This document shows, piece after piece, positions 1 to 10,826 of a DNA stretch of 64,000 nucleotides. The first letter of the stretch is position 1, and the number at the start of each line of letters is the position of its first letter. The stretch comes from Sphingobium chungbukense (GTDB taxonomy: Bacteria > Pseudomonadota > Alphaproteobacteria > Sphingomonadales > Sphingomonadaceae), in assembly GCF_001005725.1 (NCBI RefSeq), contig NZ_LBIC01000005.1:50001-114000 (forward strand), written 5' to 3'. Under the pieces are notes generated by a model. It saw only the letters and a list, made by a program, of their open reading frames with translations. It made no database searches and was not told the DNA's origin. The translations under genes were made by a program, and so were the position numbers.

Positions 1-1940
<1,940 letters not shown>

Positions 1941-2082
1941 ATCGCGCCTGAGAGTCCCACCATCAATGACAACACTGGACACAAACCAGCGTCAGCCATT
2001 GAATGTGGTGATCAACCTCATGCCAGATATATCTACCGTAAAATGCACGGCACCGATTAAAACCCAAAGCGCAAGCTCTATT

Positions 2083-2199
2083 GCTTGGTGACCATAGCGT
2101 CTGTGACCCACCCGATCCCATCCCGAACTCGGCCGTGAAACCAGTCTGCGCCGATGGTACTGTGGCTCAAGCCCCGGAAGAGTAGGGCGTCGCCAGGCA
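2083..2199 (+). rRNA. 5S ribosomal RNA
   Basis: A stretch of about 117 bases shows the 5S core with CCCGATCCCATCCCGAACTC and the 3' strand AGTAGGGCGTCGCCAGGC. The 5' strand GCTTGGTGACCATAGCG pairs with the 3' end to form helix I. It follows the 23S gene by about 140 bases and precedes tRNA-fMet, the expected position in the rrn operon. Ends are assigned from the terminal helix and may be off by a few bases. Confidence 0.95.
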
Positions 2200-2360
2200 T
2201 TACAGCTCGCGCTTTGATAAAAACCCATTCACTTTGTTTGTTGGCCTCAGGCGCCGGCGGTCCCATCCGGGACCTTGGCTACCACGCCATAAGGCGTGAC
2301 GGCCGTTCGGCCTTGCGGAGGCTGAAGCCTCCGTTATCCCTGAGCCAACATCTATGGTGT

Positions 2361-2437
<77 letters not shown>

Positions 2438-3326
2438 AACTTTGGTCCAGATGGACCAACAACGTCCCAAATGGATGTCATAAAATCCGCTTCTTTCATG
2501 CGGTTACCTCATGCAATATGGTCTCATATCGGATCATAACCGCCCAGGGTGGTTTGCATGGGATTTGTTGGTAAATGTGTTGGTTCGAAAGGCAGGATTT
2601 TAAGTCCTGCGCACGGTTTTCAGGAGTCCTGATCCGTGCTGACCGGCACCCTTATCCAGTCGATTCTTCCCTCCGATCGTCCCATCAAAAAAGCCGATGG
2701 CGGAGGCCTCAATATCTGCGTCTTGCCCAATGGGCGACGTGAATGGCGACTCTCCTGTTGAGTTGTTTTGGAGGTCGACGAGCCGGATGCGCTGGGATCC
2801 GACCTTGGCCAACCGCCCCTTCATCCGGCCGCGCCGGACCCAGCGTAAACGGTTTGTCGGTGCGCTCAGATTTGATCGGCATATTCCTGAAGAGTCATTT
2901 GGCTCTTGTGCCGCCGGGGGATATTATTCGACCAGATAGGACATGTCGTGCCAAGCCCACGCCGCTGGAGCAGGCGATGGATCATGCGGCCAGCGGCATA
3001 GCTGGAGCCAATGCCGACCGTGCGCCAGCGGCGCATATCGCGTAACAACAATCTCCTCTTCCCGGGCCGATTCAATGGCGGCTTTGGGGCCGAAGGCTGG
3101 GACGTTGCCGAGAGTCCGGTTCGCGGAATCGATCTGGAAATTACGACGGTCCTAACTTTAGGTTGAAAGGGCCGATCATAGCACGCTCGCTGCGACGCCC
3201 AAAGGTGTATGCCGATCCCGAATTATCGCTTGCAAACGCTGAATTAGTCCGGACAAATACTCAAGGTCGGAGGGGTTGGGATACTGGCGACAGCCCGCTG
3301 CGATCAGGTGAGGGCGAGAACAGGAA
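2438..3326. other. Gene-poor stretch after the rrn operon
   Basis: No frame here has a convincing start, ribosome-binding site and family resemblance. Immediately after the tRNA, at 2442-2459, is a perfect inverted repeat TTGGTCCA-GA-TGGACCAA, which could fold at the end of the rrn transcript but has no T-run. At 2593-2612 the minus strand resembles the anticodon arm of a tRNA-Leu(UAA), without the rest of a tRNA. Two short minus-strand frames (2600-2824, 2866-3075) look like decayed coding sequence but match no family I recognise. Decayed accessory DNA is my reading. Confidence 0.5.
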
Positions 3327-4265
3327 ATGGAAATCAGGCAGTTGCGCCATTTTCTGGCGCTCATGGAGACGGCAAGCTACTGGCGCGCGGCCGAGCAGTG
3401 CAATTTGACTCCCCAGGCGCTGAGCAAAAGTATCCGGCGCTTTGAGGAAAGCTTGGGCGTCCGCCTGTTCGATCGGGACAGCAGATCGGTCAAGCCGACG
3501 CTCTTTGCCGATCGCATCGCGCCGTGGGCCGCCAATATCGACGCGGAAGCGCGAAGCCTTCGCCGGGAACTCGATCAATTGCTCGGCACGGGCACGAACC
3601 AGCTTGCGATAGGGGCGGGGGCTGCGGCCGCGATGGAAATCGCCGCAGCCGCCATTCTCGCCGTGCGCGAGCATAATCCCAAACTTTCGGTCACCGTCAT
3701 GGAAGGCACGATCGAATCCCTGATACCGCAGCTTTGCAGCGGCAAACTCGATGTCGTGGTCGGCATTCTGACGACCGATACAATCGAGCCGATTGTCGGC
3801 CATCAGATCTTGAAGGTGGAGCGCTATCATGTGTTCGGGCGCGCGGATCATCCGCTTGCCGGTCGCGCTGCGGTTCCCTTGTCCGAGCTTGCGGCTTATC
3901 CTTGGATCACCGGCGCGGACGATGACAGGGCCATGGACGAGGTTCGTGAAAGCTTCGACAGGCATGGTCTCAATCTGCCCGCCGCGCAGTTCAGGACCGA
4001 TTCCGTGACGTTCGCGGTAAGCCTCGTCCAGCAATCCGATGCCTTGTTCCTTTTGCCACTCGAGATGGTTCGCCGGGACGTGGAAGCCGGAAAGCTTGCT
4101 GTCCTCGATGTTGATGCCGAGCCCTGGACACGCCCCACTGCAGTTTTCTATCGCAAGAACAGCACGCGTTCGCCGGATTCGGTCCGCTTCCTGCAGAAAG
4201 TGCGCGCGCTGGTTGAGGCGCGCGGGCTCGCCCCTACGCCGGAGGCAACCGCCGGTTGCCTATAA
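3327..4265 (+). CDS. LysR-family transcriptional regulator
   Basis: A 312-residue protein with an N-terminal winged helix-turn-helix (residues about 1-60; MEIRQLRHFLAL, then TPQALSKSIRRFEESLG and LFDRDSR) and a C-terminal LysR substrate-binding domain (about 90-300). Length is normal for the family. LysR proteins usually activate an adjacent operon in response to a pathway metabolite. Here the gene points the same way as, and lies 110 bases upstream of, a TonB-receptor/transporter/amidohydrolase block, which is its likely target. The inducer cannot be read from the sequence. The start is ATG preceded by an A/G-rich tract. Confidence 0.9.
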   Translation: MEIRQLRHFLALMETASYWRAAEQCNLTPQALSKSIRRFEESLGVRLFDRDSRSVKPTLFADRIAPWAANIDAEARSLRRELDQLLGTGTNQLAIGAGAAAAMEIAAAAILAVREHNPKLSVTVMEGTIESLIPQLCSGKLDVVVGILTTDTIEPIVGHQILKVERYHVFGRADHPLAGRAAVPLSELAAYPWITGADDDRAMDEVRESFDRHGLNLPAAQFRTDSVTFAVSLVQQSDALFLLPLEMVRRDVEAGKLAVLDVDAEPWTRPTAVFYRKNSTRSPDSVRFLQKVRALVEARGLAPTPEATAGCL

Positions 4266-4375
4266 AGACAAACAGTTGATGGCATTCAACACTTCACCCG
4301 CCGCAACATCATCCCCTGGCCGAAGCATTCGAAAACCGGGCCGGCCGGCGCTAAACAATGCGAAAGGGTGGAAAC

Positions 4376-6670
4376 ATGGGGGCCAAATTTCGTAGTTTGA
4401 CTTTGCTCAGCCTGTCTGCGGGGTCCGCGCTTGCAGCCTATGCGCCTGCATGTGCCCAGACTCTGGACAGCCAGAATTCCACGCTGGGCGACATCGTCGT
4501 CACCGCGCAGCGGCGCGAGGAGAAGCTTCAGGAAGTGCCGATCGCGGTAACGGCTTTCGATGCGGCGAGCATCGATCGCAACCAGATCGCCACTGTGCAG
4601 AATATCGCCAGCCAAGTACCCAATCTCTGGATGGAGAGCAACACCGGCCTGCAAAACGGCGCCCGGGCGGCGCTGCGCGGTATCGGCGAGGATGAGAGCT
4701 TCTTCACGGCGGATGCGCCGGTCGGCATCTATGTCGATGACATCTATATTCCGCGCCAGAACGGCGCTTTGTTCGACCTGTACGATATCGAGCGCATCGA
4801 GGTTCTGCGTGGCCCGCAGGGCACGCTTTACGGCCGCAACACCTCCGCGGGTGCGATCAAGCTCGTCAGCCGCAAGCCGGACGCCGATACGCGGGCGATG
4901 CTCGAAGTGACCGGTGGCAATTATGACCGGATCGACGTGAAGGCCAGCCTTTCGGGTGAGATCGCATCCGGGCTGAGCGGCCAGGTCGCGTTTCTTTCGC
5001 GCAATCGCGACGGTGTCGATCTCAACCTCGTCAACAACAAGCGCGTGAATGATCAGGATGTCCTTGCGGGTCGCGCAAGCCTGAGATGGCAACCGTCGGA
5101 TTCAACCGACATCCTTCTCTCCTATGATCAGCTGCGCGATCGCTCGACGCCTGGCTATGCAGTCGGCGTATCGCTGCAGCCGCCAAATGACCTCGGCCCG
5201 TGGGACAAGAAGGATCAGTATGACGGGGATACCAATGTCCATACGTTGCGTTCCGACCTCACCGATCCTATCAGCAAGCTCGATCAGCGCGGTGTTTCGC
5301 TGACGGCGAGTTTCGATCTCGGTGGTGCGACGCTCAAATCGATCAGCGCATGGCGTGAGATGACTTATGAAATCTCGCTTGACGCCGATGGTCAGGACAC
5401 TTGCTTCGGGGCGAACCTCCCCTGCCTTCATCTCTATCAGGATCAGAAGCAGGATCAGCTGAGCCAGGAGCTTCAACTGAGCGGCCGTACGCTCGGCAGC
5501 ATGCTCGATTATGTGGTCGGCGGCTACTGGTTCAAGGAAAAGAACAGTCAGATCACCGAAAACGCCATCTTCGTGCCGCTCGGCCAGAACCCGTACAGCG
5601 ACGTTTCGCTCGATGCCCACAGTATTGCCCTCTACGGATCGGGAAGCTGGCATTTCAGCGATCGGCTGACCGTCACCACGGGCCTGCGCTGGACGCGCGA
5701 CACGAAGGATTTCGATGCGGCGGTGTTCAGTGCCTCGGGCATCCAGCAGCAGGTCTGCGTCGCGCCGACTGGTCGCACCGTCTATTCCTCGGGCGCTTGC
5801 ACGGTCGCATCGCCCGCGGGCGCGATCACCGCACCGCTGGAGCGGCAGATCAAGAAGAGCTGGTCGTCCTTCACCCCGCGCATTGCGGTCGATTATACGC
5901 TTGCTCCCGGGGTGATGCTCTACGGCTCGGTCTCGAAGGGCTTCAAATCGGGCGGCTTCGACGGGCGTGAATCCAGCTCGCAACTCTACGCGCTGGAAGC
6001 GATCGCGCCGGAGAAGGTGCTGGCCTACGAGGCCGGCGTAAAGGCCGATTGGTTCGACCGCCGCCTGCGTACCAACCTCGCCTTGTTCACCAATAAGATC
6101 GATGATCTTCAGGGCACGGGTACGAACCAGCAGACTGGTGCGCTGACCCGCTTCTCGGTCGGTGACGTTCGGACGAAGGGCGCCGAACTTGAGGTGACGG
6201 CGGTTCCCGCACCCGGCGTTGAGCTGTTCGGCTCGCTCGGCCTGCTCGACACCAAATATACCAAGATCAACTTCGATCAGGTCGCGGATTGCGGCCCCGT
6301 CGGCACCGGAACCAAGAGCCTGAAGCAGAAGTTCGCGCCGAAATTCTCCAGCAATGTCGGCATAAACTACAATATCCGCTCGGTTTTAGGCGGCGCCGTG
6401 ACAATGGGCGGCAACTGGACACACAAGAGCAGCTTCTATCATAGCTCCTGTAACGCGATTGCCGCGATGGAGAATGGCTACGATATGGTCGATGCCCAGA
6501 TAGCCTGGGAGACCGACGATACCCGTTGGCGCCTGGCATTCGCAGTGAAGAACCTGACCAACGAATCCTATGCGACCGGTAACTTTTTCATCCCGTCGCT
6601 CGGGTTCAACGCGATGTACTTCAACGCGCCGCGCACATGGACGCTTTCCGCGCGCTATTCTTTCAACTGA
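4376..6670 (+). CDS. TonB-dependent outer-membrane receptor
   Basis: A protein of about 764 residues. A signal peptide (LTLLSLSAGSALAAYAPACAQ) is followed by a TonB box/plug start (GDIVVTAQRREEKLQEVPIA), the plug motif VLRGPQGTLYGRNTSAGAI, and a 22-strand-type barrel ending in the aromatic terminus WTLSARYSFN. Such receptors import scarce or bulky ligands across the outer membrane using TonB/ExbBD energy. The sphingomonad subclass is often used for aromatics, glycans or siderophores. I chose ATG 4376 because GGGTGG precedes it; the in-frame ATG at 4358 has no ribosome-binding site. It leads a co-directional block with two MFS transporters and a hydrolase, so the ligand is probably an organic nutrient. 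The ligand is unknown. Confidence 0.93.
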   Translation: MGAKFRSLTLLSLSAGSALAAYAPACAQTLDSQNSTLGDIVVTAQRREEKLQEVPIAVTAFDAASIDRNQIATVQNIASQVPNLWMESNTGLQNGARAALRGIGEDESFFTADAPVGIYVDDIYIPRQNGALFDLYDIERIEVLRGPQGTLYGRNTSAGAIKLVSRKPDADTRAMLEVTGGNYDRIDVKASLSGEIASGLSGQVAFLSRNRDGVDLNLVNNKRVNDQDVLAGRASLRWQPSDSTDILLSYDQLRDRSTPGYAVGVSLQPPNDLGPWDKKDQYDGDTNVHTLRSDLTDPISKLDQRGVSLTASFDLGGATLKSISAWREMTYEISLDADGQDTCFGANLPCLHLYQDQKQDQLSQELQLSGRTLGSMLDYVVGGYWFKEKNSQITENAIFVPLGQNPYSDVSLDAHSIALYGSGSWHFSDRLTVTTGLRWTRDTKDFDAAVFSASGIQQQVCVAPTGRTVYSSGACTVASPAGAITAPLERQIKKSWSSFTPRIAVDYTLAPGVMLYGSVSKGFKSGGFDGRESSSQLYALEAIAPEKVLAYEAGVKADWFDRRLRTNLALFTNKIDDLQGTGTNQQTGALTRFSVGDVRTKGAELEVTAVPAPGVELFGSLGLLDTKYTKINFDQVADCGPVGTGTKSLKQKFAPKFSSNVGINYNIRSVLGGAVTMGGNWTHKSSFYHSSCNAIAAMENGYDMVDAQIAWETDDTRWRLAFAVKNLTNESYATGNFFIPSLGFNAMYFNAPRTWTLSARYSFN

Positions 6671-6727
6671 CGCAAGGAATGAGAAGACAAGGCCCATTCA
6701 CGACATCCGAGAGGGAGAAACCATAAG

Positions 6728-7441
6728 ATGACTTCATCAGATGCAGCGCAGGGGCGGCGGTACTATTCCGGTATTGTCGAATCTATCAGCGACACCGTCG
6801 GGCTTCGCGGGGTCGAGCGATTTTCCGTCAGCGTTGCACCGGATGGCAGCAGGACCCTCCACGCAACCTGCGAGATTTTCGACCGCTCGGTTTCGAAGGA
6901 CGTGGTCTACTCGGTCGACAAGGATTTCAATCCGATCGATTCCTATGTCCGGCTGATCAAGAATGGATCGCTGCTCGGAACCGGCTGGTTTCGGTTCGAT
7001 GGCTCGGACGGCGAGGTGCAGGCATGGAATCGCGATCTCGGGCGGGTCGAGCAGCGGATCACGCTCGATGCGCCGATCGAAACCTTCGGTCCGCACCCCT
7101 TATCCTGCGATTGCTGGCATCTGGCCGCCTACGATCATCAGAGCGGCGAAAAGATGCAGCCGATGGGGCGCAGCTTCCTCAGCTCGCTGGAGCATGATGG
7201 CTGCTCCGGCCCGATGCTGCATCCGATTGCATTTGGTATTGAATATGTCGGCCGAACGACCATCACGGTCCGGGCCGGTACGTTCGAGGTCGATCATTAT
7301 CTCTTCCGGCTGGAAGGCTCGCTGCCCGTGGAGCATCCCACCGAAGAGTTGTGGGTCATGCCCGACGATTTCATCATCGTGAAGATCCGCGTCGGTGGCT
7401 ATCTGGCCACCACGTATGAACTTGTCGAGTTTAATCAATGA
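6728..7441 (+). CDS. Conserved protein of unknown function (DUF3108-like fold possible)
   Basis: A 237-residue soluble protein with no signal peptide or membrane segment. A strong ribosome-binding site (GAGAGGGAG) lies just before the ATG. The chain is rich in short beta segments and contains a Cys-x-Cys pair near residue 127 (LSCDCWH) and another Cys (DGCSGP). The pattern of a mid-chain 'RAGTFEVDHYLF' followed by 'ELWVMPDDFIIVKIR' recalls beta-barrel DUF3108-like proteins in which a substrate-derived property is measured, but I cannot assign it. It sits between the receptor and a small membrane protein, with 10 bases to the next start, so it is probably co-transcribed. Confidence 0.7.
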   Translation: MTSSDAAQGRRYYSGIVESISDTVGLRGVERFSVSVAPDGSRTLHATCEIFDRSVSKDVVYSVDKDFNPIDSYVRLIKNGSLLGTGWFRFDGSDGEVQAWNRDLGRVEQRITLDAPIETFGPHPLSCDCWHLAAYDHQSGEKMQPMGRSFLSSLEHDGCSGPMLHPIAFGIEYVGRTTITVRAGTFEVDHYLFRLEGSLPVEHPTEELWVMPDDFIIVKIRVGGYLATTYELVEFNQ

Positions 7442-7451
7442 GGAAGTGGCG

Positions 7452-8120
7452 ATGACGGTCCAGACCGCGCTGATCATCATTCATCTGCTGCTTTTCGCCT
7501 ATTGGCTGGGCGCGGACTGGGGCGTGTTCGTGACCTCGCGCTATGTCGCGAACCCGGAACTGTCGCTGGATGAGCGCCGCCGCTTCCTGATGGCGGCATT
7601 CGGCATCGATCTGATGCCGCGCATCGCCTTTACGCTACTTCTGCCGGTTGGCCTTCAGCTTGCGTCCTTTTACGGAACTGCCTGGTTGCAGGATGGCCCC
7701 TTCATGATCGCAGTCTGGATTGGGTCGGTTGCGTGGCTTGCCCTGAACATTCAGGGCTATCGCCTGACGGGCACAGCGAAAGGTGATCTGCTCCGGATCA
7801 TCGATACGCGCATCCGCTACGTCCTCGCGCCTGCGCTGATCGGCGCAGGTGGACTGTCGCTTTTGACGGGCAATCCCGTCCCGCAGACGTTCATTGCCCT
7901 CAAGCTGATCGTGTTCGGAGCGATGGTGATAGTGGGCCTCGTACTACGCCATATCATGCGTGCCTGGGCGATCGGCTTCCGGCGTCTCGCCGCCGAAGGC
8001 CGCAGTCCTGAGGTGGACGCCCTGTTCGCAGACTCATTGGCCAAGGCCAAGATCATCGCGCCGTTCATGTGGGGGCTCTCCGGGGTCATGGTTGTGCTCG
8101 GTGTCGCCCGTTTCGGCTGA
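7452..8120 (+). CDS. Integral membrane protein, unknown function
   Basis: About 222 residues with five or six hydrophobic helices: residues about 5-25, 55-75, 85-105, 130-150, 155-175 and 200-220. A conserved-looking HLLLFAYWLGADWGVF opens the chain. The start ATG 7452 lies ten bases after the previous stop, with AGGAAG in front; a longer frame from 7395 would overlap the upstream gene and is disfavoured. Its stop at 8120 overlaps the start of the following MFS gene, which argues for translational coupling. It could be an accessory subunit of transport or a heme/redox membrane protein; the sequence does not decide. Confidence 0.75.
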   Translation: MTVQTALIIIHLLLFAYWLGADWGVFVTSRYVANPELSLDERRRFLMAAFGIDLMPRIAFTLLLPVGLQLASFYGTAWLQDGPFMIAVWIGSVAWLALNIQGYRLTGTAKGDLLRIIDTRIRYVLAPALIGAGGLSLLTGNPVPQTFIALKLIVFGAMVIVGLVLRHIMRAWAIGFRRLAAEGRSPEVDALFADSLAKAKIIAPFMWGLSGVMVVLGVARFG

Positions 8121-9420
8121 GACCGCACGGCGCGGTCAGCTTTCCTGGGCGCTTGCCGATTTCGCGCGCGAGCCCTTCTTCTCTTTCGTGCTGTCGCTCG
8201 CGTTCCCGCCCTTCTTCGTGGGCACCCTGGCGGCGGACCCGATCCAGGGTACGACGTTATGGGGTTACAGTCTTTCGGCGACGAGCTTCGCGCTGATTCT
8301 GCTCGCTCCGCTAGCCGGCGCGCTCGCTGACGCGACCGGCACCCGCCGCCCTTGGATCATCGCGATGCTGATAATCGTGCTGGCCGCCGTCGCCAGCCTC
8401 TGGTTTGCGACCGCGCGACCGGGATTTATCGTCTGGACCCTGCTCTCCGTCGCGGTCGCGCAACTCGCGATCGAGCTTTCGCGCATCTACACCGACAGTC
8501 TGATCCCCTCGGTCGCTCGCCCGGACGAGACGGGCCGCCTGAGCGCGCTTGGAGTCGGGCTCGGCTTTGCGGCCAGCATCCTTTTTCTCGGACTCGGCTA
8601 TCTCGCCAGCACCTCGGGTTGCGAGGATGCCACCGTCGCGCGGGCGCTGTCGTCGGGGAGCGGCATCTGGCTCGCCCTATTCATGCTGCCGTGCCTCTTC
8701 TTCTGTCCGCAGCCTCCCACGCGTTTTCCGTCGATGCGGGTGGCGTTGCGCGAAGGCGCCGGCGAGTTTTCGCGTATCCTGCCACGGCTCATGGATCAGA
8801 TGCGCCTGCGCCGCTTCCTGATCGCCCGGATGTTTTATTGGGACGGGACAATGTGCCTGTTCTCCTTCATCGCGATCGTCGCGGCGACGCAGTTGAAATG
8901 GGGCACGGCGCAGGTTTCCATCTTGGGCCTGGGCGGGCTGTTCATGGGCGCATTGTTCGGGGCGGCGGCGGGTCGGATCGAAGCCCGGCTTGGTACCTAT
9001 CGGACGCTCTTCATAGCGCTGCTCGCGATGCTGCTGCTAACGATCATGATCGCGATGGTGCTGGTTCTGGAGCCGCCGCCGCCGATCGAAGCCCCGGCCG
9101 GCTTGCCGAGAGCCGTCGACCGGATATTCCTTGCCCTCGCTGTGACGGCCTGCGGTGCGCTAGCGATCATCATGGCATCGAGTCGATCGCTGCTCGTGGC
9201 GGTAGCGGACCCGGCGAAACTCGGTGAGGCGTTTGGCCTTTATGTCATGATCGGCCGCGCATCGAGTTTCGTTGCGCCGTTGCTTGTCGCGGTCTCGACA
9301 TTCGTGACCCGCGAGCAGAAATTCGGCGTGTTCGGCGTCGCGACCCTGCTGCTTGTCGTCGGGCTGGTCCTGCTGGCGCGGCTCAGGAATGATGCGGTCC
9401 GAAGGGAAGCGGCTTTATGA
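8101..9420 (+). CDS. MFS transporter (UMF1/Atg22-like group)
   Basis: About 439 residues with roughly 11-12 transmembrane helices. The N-terminal half (WALADFAREPFF, then a cytoplasmic loop ADATGTRRPWI) matches the UMF1-type major facilitator proteins, where the opening 'YDWANSAF'-like helix is replaced by ADFAREPF. The proposed start is GTG 8101, inside the end of the previous gene; the frame is open further upstream but that portion shadows the membrane protein. Its stop overlaps the next gene by four bases (ATGA), so both transporters are coupled. Substrate unknown; context suggests the compound handled by the neighbouring receptor and amidohydrolase. Confidence 0.82.
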   Translation: MSPVSAETARRGQLSWALADFAREPFFSFVLSLAFPPFFVGTLAADPIQGTTLWGYSLSATSFALILLAPLAGALADATGTRRPWIIAMLIIVLAAVASLWFATARPGFIVWTLLSVAVAQLAIELSRIYTDSLIPSVARPDETGRLSALGVGLGFAASILFLGLGYLASTSGCEDATVARALSSGSGIWLALFMLPCLFFCPQPPTRFPSMRVALREGAGEFSRILPRLMDQMRLRRFLIARMFYWDGTMCLFSFIAIVAATQLKWGTAQVSILGLGGLFMGALFGAAAGRIEARLGTYRTLFIALLAMLLLTIMIAMVLVLEPPPPIEAPAGLPRAVDRIFLALAVTACGALAIIMASSRSLLVAVADPAKLGEAFGLYVMIGRASSFVAPLLVAVSTFVTREQKFGVFGVATLLLVVGLVLLARLRNDAVRREAAL

Positions 9421-10697
9421 CCATCTCATGGCCCTCGGCGCGTCAGGCATGGACGATGACGGCGGTGCTGACCTTTGCTTACACCATCGCCTTTCTTCAT
9501 CGTATCGGGCTCAGCCTGTTCGTCGAGCCGATCCGCGCCGATTTCCATCTTACCGATACGCAGGTGGGGTTGCTGACCGGCGCGTGCTTCGCGCTCCCCT
9601 ATACGCTGTTCGCGCCGCTTTCGGGGTGGCTGGTCGATCGTTTCAACCGTTGCTCGCTGCTCGCGGGCGCGGGGTTGATCTGGAGCGCGGCGACCGGCTT
9701 CGGCATTTTCTCATACGCCATCCTGATGATCGGCCGTATCGTTACCGGCGCTGTTCAATCGATCGTCCAGCCGGGGTCCGCTTCGCTGATCGCCGACATG
9801 TTCCATCCCGACAAGCGCGCGGCGGGCTATGGCGTCTTCGCGGCAGGTACCGCGTTCGGGACGGCCGGGGCCTATTTCGCGGGCGCTCTGGCTGTCTCGC
9901 TCAGCGCGCGCTGGGCGGACGGCCTCGGCCTTCACGAATGGCAGGTGGCCATGCTGTTGTTTGGGTCACTCGGCCTCTTCATCCCGCTCGCCTTGCTTTG
10001 CGTTCGCGAACCGGTCCGGCAGGAGCTGAGCGAGGAAGCGGTCACGCGCGGAGCGGTGATTCATTTCGTGCGCGGCCGGATCTGGACCTTGGCGACGCTG
10101 TTCGGCGGTGTCGCGATCGCCTTTCTGGCGATGTACGGCCAGCTGGCTTTCATGCCTTCGCTGTTCATCCGCAAATATGGCTGGACGGCCGACGATGTCG
10201 CCGTGACCTTTGGTGGGATCGCCGCAGTGGTCGGCGCGCTGGGTTCGTTCAGCGTAGGGCCGTTGACGACCTGGCTCGCGGGGCGCGGCAATAACCACGC
10301 ATCCTGGACCATATGCCTGTTCGGCACCTTCGCCTGCCTGGCGCCCGGCGCGCTTGCTCCCATAATGCCGACCGGGGCGCTCTGCATGACTATGTTCGCC
10401 ATTTCCGGCGCGTTCGCGAATTTTCCCGCCGTTGCCGTTCTCGCGGTCATATCGGAAATTACGCCCAATGAGCTGCGGGGGCAGCTCACCGCGCTTTATA
10501 CCGCGCTGGTGGGCCTGTGCTCGGCTGCGCTTGGGCCGTTGGTGGTGGGCCTGCTCAACGACAATCTGCCGGGTTCGTCGCCCATCGATCTGTCGTTGTC
10601 GTGGACTTTTGCGGGATGCGCCATCCTGTCGGCCGGCTTGCTGATCGCGGGAATGCCCGGCTTCCGCAGGCTGAAGCTAGGGGTGCTGGCAGGATGA
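9417..10697 (+). CDS. MFS transporter
   Basis: A 426-residue, 12-helix major facilitator. The first half shows the family pattern 'LTDTQVGLLTGACFALPYTLFAPLSGWLVDRF' (helix 2, then the G-x-L-x-D-R loop A motif), and the GRIVTGAVQS and DMFHPDKRA segments of the organic-anion/spinster-like group often next to TonB receptors in sphingomonads. Translation is coupled to the preceding MFS gene through ATGA at 9417-9420. Two consecutive MFS genes in one operon suggest uptake plus product export, or two related substrates. The substrate is not identifiable. Confidence 0.88.
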   Translation: MTISWPSARQAWTMTAVLTFAYTIAFLHRIGLSLFVEPIRADFHLTDTQVGLLTGACFALPYTLFAPLSGWLVDRFNRCSLLAGAGLIWSAATGFGIFSYAILMIGRIVTGAVQSIVQPGSASLIADMFHPDKRAAGYGVFAAGTAFGTAGAYFAGALAVSLSARWADGLGLHEWQVAMLLFGSLGLFIPLALLCVREPVRQELSEEAVTRGAVIHFVRGRIWTLATLFGGVAIAFLAMYGQLAFMPSLFIRKYGWTADDVAVTFGGIAAVVGALGSFSVGPLTTWLAGRGNNHASWTICLFGTFACLAPGALAPIMPTGALCMTMFAISGAFANFPAVAVLAVISEITPNELRGQLTALYTALVGLCSAALGPLVVGLLNDNLPGSSPIDLSLSWTFAGCAILSAGLLIAGMPGFRRLKLGVLAG

Positions 10698-10826
10698 TCG
10701 GCGGACAATCGGTTGTTGATAAAGACCGGAAGTTGATGGCCTCGTTGCCTTCGAACTTCCGATAAGGGCGGCATTGATCGCAGCCCATGGCGTGTTCTGC
10801 CTGCGGCTTCCAGAGGGGCTTGTTTG

